A DNA stretch of 64,000 nt. Source: Phascolarctos cinereus. Taxonomy: Eukaryota > Chordata > Mammalia > Diprotodontia > Phascolarctidae. The DNA is taken from the NCBI RefSeq assembly GCF_002099425.1, contig NW_018343978.1, positions 20,431,001-20,495,000 on the forward strand, written 5' to 3'. Of this stretch, positions 9,832 to 20,942 are shown one piece after another. The notes beneath the pieces are model-generated. The model did no database searches and was not told the origin of the DNA. It worked only from the letters and a program-made list of their open reading frames with translations. Numbering within the stretch: the stretch's first letter is position 1; every line of letters starts with the position of its first letter. Both the position numbers and the translations under genes were made by a program.

Positions 9832-10030
9832 ATATGTAATGATCAACTGAATTAAATCCACCCATTCCTGTCCATTTAAGTTCACTGACACCCAAAATAT
9901 TAATACTTAATCTATTCATCTTCTGTTTGACCACATCCAGCTTACCTTGGTTCATAGATCTTACATTCCCAGGTTCCTATTCAATACCAATCTTTACAGC
10001 ATCGATTTTCCTCTCATTACCAGACATGAT

Positions 10031-10970
10031 GCCTTACAGTAGTTTATATTTGATCCTGATGATAATAGAGAGCCATTGGAACTGATTGGAGTAAATGGGT
10101 GAAGGTAATGTCAACAGATATACACTTTAGAAAATCACCTTAGCAGATGAGTTGGGATAGATTGGAGTGGGGAGACTTGAAATATGGAGACCATTTTCAA
10201 AGCTGCTGAAACAGTACAGGTGAAAGGTGATTAGCTGAACTAGGATGGAAGCTATGTGAGTGAAGAGAAGGGGATTTATAGGGAAGATGCTTTTGAAGTA
10301 GAAATGACAAAACTTGGCAAGGATTAGATATGTGAAATGAGTGAGGAATTGAAGGTGAAACCAAGGATGCTTCAACTTGGGTGACTGGTGAAATGTGGTA
10401 CTTCAGCCTGTAATGGGAAATATGAGAAAAGGGGATTTTTTTTTTTGTGGGGACAGAGATACTGAGTTCCATTTTGGATACACTGAGTTTAGAATGCCTA
10501 TGGGATATCCAGGTGCAAGTTTTCAAAACACAGCTGGTGGTTTGTGACTAGCTCAGAGCAGAGACTAGGGCTGAGTATATAGATCTAGCAAACATCTGCA
10601 TAGTGAGGATAATTGAATAATGAAATCACCAAGTGAGGTAGTATAGAGTAAAAAGAGAAGAGAATCCAGAATGGATTCTTGTGAGGTAAACACATTTAGT
10701 GAGAGTGGTAAGAAGGAGGAGCCAGAAAAGGTGCCTGTGAAGAAAGGGTCAGAAAGAAGGTAGGGGAGAAATCAGGAGAGAGCATTGTCATGAAAACCTA
10801 GAGAAGAGAAATCATCCAGGAGCTGAAGGAGATCCACAGCATCAAATACTATAGCAAAGTCAAGAAAGAGGAGGGTTGACAAGAGATTTACCAGTTAAGA
10901 AATCATCAGTAACTTTGGAGAAGGAAGTTTCAGTTGAATAATTAGGTTGGAAGCCAGATTACAGAGCGAT
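10031..10970 (-). mobile_element. L2 LINE, ORF2 portion (right half of interrupted copy)
   Basis: On the minus strand this is the L2 ORF2 region. GGGATATCCAGGTGCAAG, AATGAAATCACCAAGTGAGG and CATCAAATACTATAGCAAAGTC correspond in reverse to the STWM, GDLIQ and IDHSLL-type segments of L2 reverse transcriptase. The reading frame is badly decayed. It continues the L2 piece at 6431-6931. Confidence 0.82.
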
Positions 10971-11129
10971 TTTTTAAATGTCTGTATTATAGTCATGATA
11001 GCCATCATCTCATATCTGGATTTGCATTCAACATGTTGTAATATGTTGCTTTGTTTGAAGTATATGAAGAAAATTTTGTTTCACACAGATAAGTAGCTTG
11101 AAAAGAGGGCATTTTATAGACACTTATTT

Positions 11130-11345
11130 TACCTACTAGATTGAAAGCCTGGTGCCAGGCATACAAAGATTAAAAACAATGACAAAACAGAGCTGGTCCT
11201 CAAGGCTCTTACAATCTAAAAGGGTGGGGATGGGGATTTGATTACACAAAGAAACATTTTGCAAAGTAGAATGTGAGGACAAAGGAGAGGTCCAGATAAA
11301 ACAACAAGAATCTGAGAAGGGAGAAATTGGTATAGTAAAAAGATT
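11130..11345 (-). mobile_element. L2 LINE 3' UTR fragment (minus)
   Basis: GTGCCAGGCATACAAAGATT and CCTCAAGGCTCTTACAATCTA are the reverse of the L2 end block, with UTR following. Confidence 0.65.
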
Positions 11346-11639
11346 GCTGCATCCAGAGTCAAAGCACCTGCATAATATACCTTGCTAATTTCTAATGGTT
11401 CTAGGGCTTTGAGGCACTACCCATAATACATATGTTTGCCGTAAGGATTTAAAGCTAATTAAAAGCTTCTCTAGGAAAGGGAGCAAATAAAGTTATTTAT
11501 GGAACAGAACAAAGCAGAGACCTGTGTACATGGAATTAAAGAAATAGCATAATGGGGGATTCTAGGGTTCTAACATTAAAGGGGCCAAACTCTTGATTTG
11601 AAAATATATTCATGGCAATCATTCTTTGCTGTTGGCAAT

Positions 11640-12215
11640 GCAAATACATAGAATTTTTTTTTTGTAAAGTAATCTGGAAATAAGAAATAAAAATGAGAAA
11701 AAGAAACATTCTGCTTAATTCAATATTCATGAACATGCTGTTAAAGCATTATAAAAAATGTTAACTGTTCAAAGATTTTTGTAACAAGGTTACTTGTAAT
11801 CGCAAGAAACTGGAAGTTACCTAAAGGTTAAACAATAGGAGAATGGTTAAATAAACTCTAGTACGTTGTTAATGTAATGGGATACTATAATGTAATCAAG
11901 ACTGACAAGTATGAGACATATTTAAAAATCTGGAAAGACCTTTACAAAATCATGCGGAGACAGAAAAAAAAATAAGAAGCAAAAGAACAGGACTTATATT
12001 AAGACCATATAAGAGTAAATTGAATGGGAATGATCAGGTAAAGAATACTGATGAAAATTTAGAGTGAGAGAGTGATAGAGACAGCTTATGTATTGATTTT
12101 AAGTGTATATTTTTGTAAATCAAAGTGAATTGTACTGATTTTTAAAATTATTGTATCATTATTAATTAAATTATTGATTAAATTATCATGTTTTATTAAT
12201 AATAAATTATTAAAA
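11640..12215 (+). mobile_element. L1 LINE 3' end, old
   Basis: A decayed ORF2 C-terminal stretch (GAAACTGGAAGTTACCTAAA then AGGAGAATGGTTAAATAAA) matches the L1 end at 44430-44500 in layout. A 3' UTR and an A/T-rich tail near 12160-12215 follow. Confidence 0.7.
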
Positions 12216-12230
12216 AGAAAAATGCATTTA

Positions 12231-12500
12231 AGACAGCTAGGTGGCATGGGGAAAGGACTCTGGGCCTCAAATTAGGAAGCACTGAGTTCAAATCCTGCCT
12301 CAGACACTAGCTTTGTGACACTGGGCAAGTCACTTAATTTCCCTTTGCTTCAGTTTCTTCAAATATAAAATTGGGTTAATAATAGCACCCTATTTCATTG
12401 TTGCGAGGATCAAATGAGATAATCTTTGTGATGCACTTAGCACATTGCCTGACACATAGTATGTGTTAGCTATATAAATGTTAGCTCTTATTATTATTTT
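12231..12500 (+). mobile_element. CORE-SINE (MAR1/MIR type), nearly full length
   Basis: tRNA-like head (AGACAGCTAGGTGGCATGG), GTGACACTGGGCAAGTCAC, the CORE block (ATAATAGCACCC... GAGGATCAAATGAGATAAT) and a GCACATTGCCTGACACATAGT end. It lies directly after the L1 tail. Confidence 0.88.
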
Positions 12501-12940
12501 ACTTATTTCCATGTTGTTTTGTAAATACTTTTTCAAAGTTTTTTTTTTGTCTCTTCTAAAATGTCCAAACAAGTCTTTTTTTGATATATGTGTCTATGGA
12601 TACCAGCCTCAATTAGAGATGGAGGAAGGCGACAGCTACCTAGCCAGCTAGATCAGCCACATCAACCTGGGTGATCAGTGAGGTGGTAAATGCTGCAGCC
12701 AGATCCCTTGCAATCTTTTTTTTAATTGGGGAGACAGAGAGTGTTATTAGCTGCAGTCCTTGTATGTTATGTTGGAGCAGGTTAGCTTTGAAAACTTACT
12801 CCTTTGTTTATCCAATCCCATTAGATATAGGGTAAAGAGGAATGGGGAAACCTGATATAATGTTTGAAATAATCTTTATTGAGATTGAAAAGGAAATCTA
12901 ACAATTCTAATATTGTCTGTCCTCAATCTGTTCTCCAGAT
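12501..12940. other. unassigned
   Basis: No recognised repeat or coding potential; moderately AT-rich. Confidence 0.4.
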
Positions 12941-13330
12941 CAGTTTTTTTTTTCTGAGATGTTTCAGGTTATCTACTATTTTTTCATTTTTTTGATTTTA
13001 TTTTATTATTTCTTGATGTCTTTTAATGCCATTTGATTCTCCTTGCCCAAATCCAGTTTTCAAGAACTTATTTTATTCCTCAAGATTTTGCACTTCTTTT
13101 TCCAATTGGTTAACTTTTCTTTCATAATTTTCTTGGATTGCTTTTATTTTTTTCTATTTTTCCCCTATCTCTCTTATCTGATTTTTTAATTCCTTTTAAA
13201 GTTCTTCCAATAACCTCTTCTGGACTTATGACCATTTGAGGTTGCTCCTTGGGGGAGGAGCAAGCAGCTTTATTTATTTATTTTGCCTCATTCATATCCT
13301 GGGGGAGCCTCCTCTCTACAAGAAAGAGAA
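12941..13330 (-). mobile_element. L1 ORF1 region fragment (minus)
   Basis: The minus strand would code a Lys/Glu/Asn-rich coiled-coil of the L1 ORF1 type (plus-strand CCAATTGGTTAACTTTTC, TTTCTTGGATTGCTTTTATT, CTTCTGGACTTATGACC). It is heavily decayed. Confidence 0.5.
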
Positions 13331-13589
13331 TTAAGTCATCATCATGCTGTTTGGCTTATTAGATCATCACCTTGGAGTTCTGGGGAAATTCCTTAAGTCA
13401 AAATTAGGTTTAGCTCGTGACAAGTGTCTCCCTAAAAATGGTGAACAGAGTCCCTTCTAGGAAGGTACTCAACGTACTTCAAAAAGGGGACCATAAGCAT
13501 ACATTGATAAATACTTAAACAATGAAACCATTTTCCATCAAACATTACACAACTCAAGGAAGTTGATAGTTAAAAACACTAAAACATTA

Positions 13590-14150
13590 GAAAAGAGTCA
13601 GGAAATTGAGAAAAAAATTTTGCAACAAGTTTTGTTGATAAAGATAAGATATGTAGAGAACTAAGTCCAATTTATAAGAATAGAAACTATTATGTAACTG
13701 ATAAATTGTTAAAGGATATGAATAGGCATTTTTTCAGAGGAAAAAATAAAATGTACCAATAATAGCCTTATGAAAAAATAATCTAAATCACTAATAATTA
13801 GATAAATGCCAATTAAAACAATTCCAAGATACCATCTCACACCCATCAGATTGGAAAAGTTGACCAAAAATGAAAATGACAAGTGCTGGAAGGGCTGTGG
13901 GAAAACAGGTGTGTACTGTTTTGTAGCTATGCATTAGTCTAGTATTCTGGAAAGGATTTTGGAACTGTGCACAAAAAGCTATTACGATGTGCATATCCTT
14001 TGACCCAGCAACACCCTTTCTAGGCCTGTTCCCTAAAGAGATTAAAGAAAGAGGAAAAAGACCCAACTGTAAAAAATATTAATAGCAGTTCTTTTCCTGA
14101 TGGCTAAGAGTTGAAAACTGAGGAGGTGCCATTGTTAATGGGCATAATAA
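13590..14150 (+). mobile_element. L1 LINE ORF2 C-terminal fragment, old
   Basis: It aligns in order with 43900-44420: the ISKIYK-type segment, a RDQFSEEE-like segment, CATCTCACACCCATCAGATT (HTPIRL), a GCTGGAAGGGCTGTGGG block, and CTTTGACCCAGCAACACC (FDPATPLL). It is more diverged than the L1 at 41.8 kb, so probably older. Confidence 0.82.
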
Positions 14151-14274
14151 GAATTAAAGAACATTTTCTGACCATAAATAAGAGTTTAGATTGAAAGAGT
14201 CTAAGCAACAACAGAGTTCAGTTCAGAAGACATCCTTGAAGGTTTCTCTAGCTACCTGGCTAAGCAGAACTCAT

Positions 14275-14880
14275 TGTCCCTTATTCTATTCTGATTATGA
14301 TGATGATGGTGATGTTGATGATGATGATGTGTGTCCTTCATTTTCTGAGAGGATTAATGATATCATGGGTGATGTCTTCACTTGTTCATGAATTGGATTT
14401 AAGTGAGGCAGAGTTCCACTAAGTTGTCAACCTCACTCTCTCTTATAGAGTCATTGCAGTTCTGTGGCAAGACAAAAGTCAGGACAACTGGCAATGGTCC
14501 AGGAGGTGGTGGATGATCTTGGTGTCTTTGATATCTGACCAAGATCTAGGCATTCTATAGCACCTACTTTAGCTATCTTCATGGCCTTTGGAACAAATTG
14601 TTCTGAGCTGCCCATTCTACTGGGGGAATTCTTCACATACTTGGGATAGACATCCCCCTAACTCACAGGTGTGAAGACCATCAGTTACCCTCAATCTAGT
14701 TCTGCCCATCTGCTAAGACGGTTTACTGGGTTGTGGCCACTGTACATGCTTCAGCTTCTTGGAGCCACAGGTGAGAATTGAGTAAAGGTAGACGTCAAAG
14801 ATGAATGAGCAGCCATGAAAAGGATCCAGCAAACCCTTACACTAGAGTGCTAGCCCTTCTTGAACACCCCATACTCCCGA
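14275..14880 (-). mobile_element. RTE-tailed SINE, long copy (minus)
   Basis: It shares its 3' end (plus-strand TGTCCCTTATTCT) and the segments TTCATGAATTGGATTTAAGTGAG, CAACCTCACTCTCTC and GTGGCAAGACAAAAGTCAGGAC with the elements at 4.5 and 23.3 kb. An (ATG)n run occupies 14296-14330, at the element's tail. The part beyond 14640 is longer than the 4.5 kb copy shows. Confidence 0.6.
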
Positions 14881-14905
14881 TGATGATCATGATGATGATG
14901 ATGCT

Positions 14906-15188
14906 TAAAGGCATCTAGATGGCCCAATGGATACATGTTAGACTTGGAGTTAAGACAACCTGAATTCAAATTCTTCTTCAGACACTTATTAGTTATGTGA
15001 CACTGGGTGAGTCATTTTACCTCTCTTAGTCTCAATATCCTTTTTTATAAATTTTTTTATAAAATGGGAATAATAGCAACTACATTGCAGTTATTATGGG
15101 GATCAAATGATACACACACACATATATAAATTGCTTTTCAAATTTTAAAGTATGATAAAATTATAACTATTGTTATGATTATGATTAT
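14906..15188 (+). mobile_element. CORE-SINE (MAR1/MIR type)
   Basis: Head AAAGGCATCTAGATGGCCCAATGG, GTGACACTGGGTGAGTCATTTTACC, CORE block AATGGGAATAATAGCAAC... GGGGATCAAATGATA, then an A/T-rich end. Confidence 0.82.
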
Positions 15189-15189
15189 T

Positions 15190-15358
15190 CCTATCCACCC
15201 ATCAAAGTCCAACTCAAATGCAGTCTTTTGAATGAAGATCTTTCTGTTCTCCTGCCTCACTGGTAACAATATTCACCATAGCACTTTGTCATACATGTCA
15301 GAGATGTGTTATGTTTTGTATTATAAGTATTTATGTAGGACTTCTATACTACTAGATT
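15190..15358 (+). mobile_element. L2 3' end, left part (split by RTE fragment)
   Basis: CATCAAAGTCCAACTCAAATG and the following UTR lead to TACTAGATT at 15350-15358. The L2 end block resumes after the insertion with the same nine bases. Confidence 0.8.
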
Positions 15359-15762
15359 GCTGGTTATTGTCCCTTATTCTTGAAGAAGATCAAATGACAT
15401 CATTTGGTTGGAGTCAAGTTTCAAAGTGTCCGACTGTGGTTAACCAAACCAATGTGAGCTTGGAATGCTCTACCACAGGTTGGGCACAAATAGTCCATGT
15501 GCACATTTGGAGTGAATTCTCTAATTTTGTGCATCTCGTGTTTCTTTTGAGCTACTTCAATTCTGCTTTGCTCATAGAGCACAACCCCTTCTCGGATGAA
15601 GGGGCACCATCCTGGGAGGTCCTGTGACAATGTCTCCCATTTGATACAATCAACTCCAAAGTTAAGAGAGACCTTGAGAATGTCCTTGTATTGCTTCTTC
15701 TAATCACCATGTGAGTGCTTGCCCTGTGTGATTTCTCCATAAAATGCTCTTTTAGGCAAGTG
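15359..15762 (-). mobile_element. RTE-like LINE 3' end with Cys/His finger
   Basis: The minus strand codes DLPGWCPFIREGVVLYEQSRIE, a linker, then YLCPTCGRAFQAHIGLVNHSRT, a C2H2-type finger found at the C-terminus of certain non-LTR retrotransposon proteins. The 3' tail on the minus strand (plus-strand ATTGTCCCTTATTCTTGAAG) is shared with the RTE-tailed SINEs here. Inserted into L2 with TACTAGATT on both sides (15350-15358 and 15763-15771), 5' truncated. Confidence 0.8.
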
Positions 15763-15865
15763 TACTAGATTATAAGGTCCATGCAAGTATGTCCCTTTAT
15801 ATATTCCTATCACCTATCACGGTGAACACAGTAGGTTTTTAGGAAATGTTTGTTGAGATAAAGTC
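15763..15865 (+). mobile_element. L2 3' end, right part
   Basis: It starts with TACTAGATTATAAGGTCCATG, the L2 end block, and ends AGTAGGTTTTTAGGAAATGTT. It continues 15190-15358. Confidence 0.8.
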
Positions 15866-16400
15866 AGATGACAACCATTTTATAAACATTGAAGCAGATG
15901 CTCCCAGCACCTAAACAACTCTCTGGGTCAGAGTTCCTGCTGTCATCTAGTGAGACCTGATAGCCTCACTATCGAGGGAGTCTCCCCCTTGATGAACAAG
16001 GCAAAGCAGGAAAAGCATTTCTAGGGCACAGTCATGGAGTGATTAGAATGGGTCAAAATCTGCCTACAGGAACTGTATGACTGTGCAAGCCAGCATCCCT
16101 ACTCAAAATGAGTGGTGGGGAATTTCAGTGTGAGATCACTGAATAGGAAATGAGGGAATTTCAAAACAGTTTCCTCAGTGTCACTTGCCCAAACCACATT
16201 TGGGTCTTACCACATCACAGTGCTTTGCAAATGTTAAAATGTCTGATTTACATCCTAGTAATAACCCTGTAGAGATTGCTAGTGACTTGCACAGGATATG
16301 AACTTGGTCCAATAAAAGCAAATGTAATCATGTGCAATGTGTCCAGTGCACAGATAGCCACCTTGTAAGAAATCTCTGACAGCTGGAATACAAGCATCTC
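15866..16400. other. single-copy sequence
   Basis: No repeat or gene recognised. Confidence 0.45.
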
Positions 16401-16404
16401 TGGG

Positions 16405-16556
16405 TTTTTCTTGCTTTCTTTTTTTTTAATTTTAGATGGGGAGGCTGTCTCCATTTTTCTCTCTTTTTCCATCTTTCTCTTTCATTCTCTCTCTTCCTTT
16501 CCTCCTCCCTTTTCCTCTCTCTCTCTGTCCCTACTTTCATCCCTTCCCTCCATCTA
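16405..16556. repeat. pyrimidine-rich low-complexity tract
   Basis: Mostly C and T on the plus strand (CTCTCTTTTTCC, TCTCTCTCTGTCC). Long open frames here on either strand are a by-product of low complexity. Confidence 0.85.
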
Positions 16557-16645
16557 TCTAGCTGTGTTACTGTGGGCAAATCACTTAAATTTTACCTGTT
16601 TCCTCATCTTTAGAATGAGGATAATAATAGCACCTACCCCCTAAT
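16557..16645 (+). mobile_element. MIR/CORE-SINE fragment
   Basis: TGTTACTGTGGGCAAATCACTT, GTTTCCTCATCTTTAGAATGAGGATAATAATAGCACC: the MIR core. Confidence 0.8.
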
Positions 16646-17010
16646 GCAGGCCTCCCTTCTTAATCATATATTCATGCAGATTTTATGTACTGTATACTAA
16701 GGGTAAGCCTTAGGCAAAATTATAAAGTTTACAAAGTATAAATCTAGATTCCTTCCACACCTCCTTTCAATAAATTAATCCTTCACTCTTTAGATGAGGC
16801 AGTCCTCCAATGCCCCTCCACCCCAACTTCTCTGTTAAGTCTTCACTAACTCTCCTGGCATTGTCTAGTAAGAAAGATAGTATCTCAGTCAAGCCTCTTT
16901 TCAAACTGTGACATATGCATGGTCATAGAAGTAATCCAAGGGAACACACCTCTTAGGACCTCACAGACCATTTTGTTTCTCAATTTTCCAGTGCCCTCAT
17001 CATGTATTAG
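16646..17010. other. single-copy or weakly L2-like sequence
   Basis: A weak L2-like CACTAACTCTCCTGGC segment near 16845; otherwise nothing. Confidence 0.35.
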
Positions 17011-17014
17011 TATG

Positions 17015-17140
17015 ACATCTAGGATTATAGACTGATGGCTAGAAAAGACCTTAGAAGTCATTTAGTTTAATCAGTGCTTTTTACTGTTTTCTCCAGATAA
17101 ACTGAGTGATAATGATTTGACCAAAGTCATAAACTTTTAT
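17015..17140 (-). mobile_element. ancient CR1/L3-headed repeat
   Basis: GATTATAGACTGATGGCTAGAAAAGACCTTAGAAGTCATTTAG resembles the repeats at 55150 and 61322. The common pattern is TAGAAxxACCTTAGAxxTCATxTAGT, then a MIR-like end. Confidence 0.5.
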
Positions 17141-17144
17141 ATTA

Positions 17145-17293
17145 GAATTTTCTGTGTGTGTCTTATCCTTGTGTTAGATTGTAAGCACCATGAGAGAAAT
17201 ATTTCTTGTCTAAACTTCATATCTCTTTCATGACCTCGCATAATGCTCTGTGTACTGTAGGCAATAATGTCTTTTTAATTGTATTGAATACCA
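17145..17293 (+). mobile_element. L2 3' end
   Basis: TTAGATTGTAAGCACCATGAG, CATAATGCTCTGTGTACTG and the AATAATGT end fit the L2 terminus. Confidence 0.7.
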
Positions 17294-17809
17294 TCTTCTA
17301 ATGACCATTTATCCAAAACAACACAAACCCTGGGACTCACATTTATGCTGTTCATCAGAGAACGTAGACAAGACAATCCAGGACCTCAATAGGACATACA
17401 GAAGGAGGAGGAGAAGGAAGAGGAGGAGGAGGAGGAGGAGGAGGAGGAGGAGGAGGAGAAAGGGTGGTTCCCTCAGAACTACAAGTGTGTCAGGGGGATT
17501 TTATAACTTTGTCACAGGTACATGAAGCAACCGGAATTCAGCCACGGTGCTGCAATACCGGAAAACCTGGGTGAATGAGCTTGAAATGTAGTGACAATAA
17601 CCAGCAAGGATGAACTCTATCTACTGCTTGTGATACCACCCACTGTCATGTGAGTGTCTTGGCATTGCTCTCCTTCATCCTTCTGAAAGAAAGAACCTGA
17701 TTAAGTTTGGTGCCAACCATTGCTGCCACATGGTGGGATCTGTGATAATTATGGCTGATCTGTAGTTTGAGGAAAGCCAGTACTCACTTACCACTATTTA
17801 CAACTGCTT
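17294..17809. other. unassigned with AGG microsatellite
   Basis: An (AGG)n run lies at about 17403-17460. The remainder is unrecognised and has no convincing coding frame; an Arg-rich open frame across the run is a repeat artefact. Confidence 0.5.
17403..17460 (+). repeat. (AGG)n microsatellite
   Basis: About 17-19 near-perfect AGG units, pure purine on this strand. Confidence 0.95.
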
Positions 17810-17925
17810 GACAGTGCAACCTGTATGTCCTTAGAAAGTCACTTCATGCATTTGAGACTCAGTTTCCTCATCTTTAAAGTGAGGGGGGTTGATTAGATAA
17901 TCTCTAAATTTCTTTCCAGAGAGAA
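17810..17925 (+). mobile_element. MIR fragment
   Basis: GAAAGTCACTTCATGC, CAGTTTCCTCATCTTTAAAGTGAGG and the GATTAGATAATCTCTAA end are MIR. Confidence 0.72.
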
Positions 17926-19410
17926 TAGTACATAAATCTCTTTCAGCAATTTGTTGACATTCTTTTCTTTCCTCCCCTTGAACACATCCTGTTTTCAAGT
18001 AGTCCCATGCCACTAGAGTTGGGCATGCAACAGAGTTGTTTCCCTTTGGTTGCCTAGGAACCCCATCATTTCTATATTGCTCCATCTGAACTTTGCCTTC
18101 CCCCTCTCCACCCCATCCCCATCAATAGTATCTACTGATATCTATTTTCTTCAACTCTCTGTTCCTTTAGATGAAAGAAAAAATGGGAATAAGGTGACTA
18201 AATAAGATAATTCTTGTTAATGGGCTAGTTTTTTTTTAAAATAGGCTACTCTGCAGGGTCAAATAGAATTTAACAGTGGTTATTCAGCAAAGGTGAATTT
18301 AACAATGTTGAGGTCTGTGAGGAGATATTGCTTCTCGGGGGGCCTTTTGGTGCACCATAAGCAGCTGATCATAAGTTTGATCCTGAACATCCTTTGAAAG
18401 ACCATCATTAGCCAAGACCAACTCTGTTCTGTCAGTATTTTTAAACGTGTTCCCATTTTTGCTTTCGGCTCATCCTGCTTTAGGCATTGGTGATGCACTC
18501 TATGTCTGTACCCATGGAGCTATTCCATCCCGATTACACCAGGTTTTGTTCCCTCTTAGCCTGTGATTTAATGTTCAGCCTGTGATTTAATGCTAATGCC
18601 ACTAACGTCAAATGGGGCCATCCTCAAAATGAATGAGGGATTCTGAGAGCGGCTCCAAGATTTCCCTGGGTGGTGCCAAGACAAGCCCATTGGCTGCAAA
18701 GCTGAACGCCTCCCTTTGTGTCACTCGGGAAAGAATGTCTGCTGACACTCTTCCTCCTCCACAAACCCTGAAAAGTCCCGCTTCTCTCCAAAGTATTGTG
18801 CAATATTTTAGAGTTCACCATGACTACCAGTCATAAGGTTTGGGGAGGAGGGGGAAATATTGTTTATCTATTATCTTGAGGCCAATGCTATGCCTTCAAT
18901 GATTAGATTTTTTTCCCTCCTGGAAAGTGGACTTCAGATGTAGAAAATAAACATTGGCAAGCAATTGCTTAAGGTGAGATGGTTTCCAGTCAGATTTCCT
19001 TTAATGTAGGTACTACACAGTGGATTGGGCTTGCCTGCATGAATTAAAATTTAGCTATGAATGCTGGACATTCCATTAGCATAAACTGTGATTTGAGTAG
19101 AGACCACAGCAAAAAAGGGCTCACATTGTACCAGTGCCCGCAGTTGGTCTGGTCAGCAGAAGTATTTCATTTACATGCTTACTTTTAAAAAGGTAGCAAT
19201 ACCAAATGATTGAAACATGTGCTGTGTGTTTCTTACAGTCCTGGCATAATATCTTAAAGATCGTGATATTGGAAATGAATCAGGAGCTGGGAGTTCTGAC
19301 AAAATGCTTGGACACATGATTCTGTATTTACAGGACTGTATCTCATTTTTAATAGAACTTGTCCAGGGAAGTATTCCAAACAAGTTGCAAATGGCTGGTC
19401 TCTTTCTTGC
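17926..19410. other. single-copy block, possible conserved noncoding
   Basis: Repeat-poor, less AT-rich than neighbours around 18600-18800. It contains a 16-bp direct duplication (AGCCTGTGATTTAATG at 18558-18573 and 18577-18592). No exon structure or known protein. Confidence 0.4.
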
Positions 19411-19422
19411 AGCTGTGTGTGT

Positions 19423-19479
<57 letters not shown>
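19411..19479 (+). repeat. (GT)n microsatellite
   Basis: About 30 GT units with one early interruption; the Val/Cys repeat frames across it are artefacts. Confidence 0.97.
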
Positions 19480-19480
<1 letters not shown>

Positions 19481-20940
19481 ATTAGTATTGCAGGCAGGTC
19501 TGTAATTTTATAATTTTAGTTTAGCCTAATTTTGTTAACTTCACTACCTAGTTAGCTTCTTTCTACTCTCCCTATTGATTCTTCTGCTTCACCTAGACAG
19601 AGATACAGTTCTTTCTTCCCTTTCTCTCACAGACCTCTCCTGTCTCCCTTTAAATGATTCCTTATGTCTACAAGGACTATTAAGAGTTTCTCAATAGATA
19701 GGATAGAGTCATACCTTGGCTCCCTACTTGAATTAAGAATTCATGGAAGAGGTGAAGATACGTATGTGTATCTTTCCCAGAACATCTTATCATCTTTAAA
19801 ATGTTTTAAAATGTTTATTCTAGAAGGCTTTAAAAATTAGTTTGTCGGGCAATTGGAGTCGTCGTAAGAGTGTAGAAATTCCCAACTTGCAGATGGTAAA
19901 TCTTTTCTGTAGTTAAAATAATGGTAATAATGATGATAATGATGATACAAATACTGACAGCTTTCACATGCTGGGAAATGCATAAAAATAAAGATAAACA
20001 AGAAATGGGGAATGGAAACATAGGGGATATCAGGGACAAGGCACTGGAGAACTCCCTGATAAAATGGAGCAATTTACAAAACATTTATGGGTGCTTTTAA
20101 GAACTGTGAATTTGTCAAGTGTTATGAAGCAGCAAGCAGTAGGCAATAGAGGGAATGTCTTTAGGAAAAAAAAAAAGTGCTCTGATGCTCGCCAAAAATC
20201 TGTACAGGAGTTATTCCTATTGTCTTGTCCTCCCCTTCCCATCACTCCCCCTCACCCCCAGCAATATGAATGCTGATTTGGAAGATTTTCCTCTTTTGAA
20301 AGGTACCAGGTCATTTAGTGAGTTGCCTCTGAAAATTCCAAATATACTTTTGCTGAAAATAGAAAATAGTCCAGGCCTTAGCTGTTTTCTCCTTCCCTAG
20401 ACACTGTCCCTACTGTGTTACTGTCTCTGGGTGTGATTTATTCTCCATTTGATCAAGGACTCTTAAACAGACAGTTGTCTGAAGGGATGTGGACAGTGCC
20501 ATAAAAATCGAAGAGTAATCCACCACTTAAATTATTGTTAATCATTGAAATATAAGCAAATGGGAAAGTATAATTTGATTGAAGTAAACTTAGACTCAGG
20601 AAGCATAGTCACCTAGTTAACATCAATGTCATATGAAATTGATCAGAGATTTGTAAAATTCTGGATAGCTTTTTCAGATGAGATAGCATATGTGAAGGTA
20701 TGTGAGCCAAGAAAAGGTGTTATATCAAGGCAATGGAAATGGACAAGGGAAATAGGCCATCATGACACAATCTGACCTATTCAGAACCAGAATGTGACTG
20801 AATATCCAGAAAAAGTCTGTTCTGGTAAGTTTTCAAATTGATTTCTTTTTTTTAATGAATGGATTAATTTTGCAAAAGGCTAAAAAATGTTTCCATACTT
20901 TTAGAGACTTAGAGAATACCACCAAATATTCTTCAAAGGA
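19480..20940. other. single-copy AT-rich sequence
   Basis: No repeat or gene recognised apart from short A-runs and an (ATG/ATA)-rich patch at 19917-19950. Confidence 0.45.
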
Positions 20941-20942
20941 CT

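Larger units (their letters stand above)
6932..10030 (-). mobile_element. BovB / RTE-clade LINE, near full-length, decayed
   Basis: A minus-strand LINE of about 2.8 kb once the SINE inside it is removed. From its 5' side (high coordinates) it shows an AP-endonuclease region, with the conserved GADCGSDHELHIEKIRLKLK segment near 9000-9065. The RT N-terminal part is at 8213-8491 (NNKASGGDVI, ICQHIWKTQYWPLDWKRSVYIPI). The RT core is at 7790-8059 (FCFIDYTKAV, LRNLYVGQDATVRT), and the YxDD-box region is at 7584-7793 (YAYDTILVAESEEE). The 3' tail lies at 6932-6975. These segments match BovB protein closely. Frames are broken, and the catalytic box reads YAYD where BovB has YADD. It is inserted in L2 and is itself interrupted by a SINE at 9563-9831. 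Confidence 0.93.

Noticed and set aside
15421-15630. Host C2H2 zinc-finger gene on the minus strand
   Set aside because: A single finger in a fragment with a TSD inside L2 and a retrotransposon tail; fits a non-LTR element C-terminus.
17301-17525. Arg-rich frame that looks like a basic nuclear protein
   Set aside because: The Arg run is the AGG microsatellite; flanking codons show no family.
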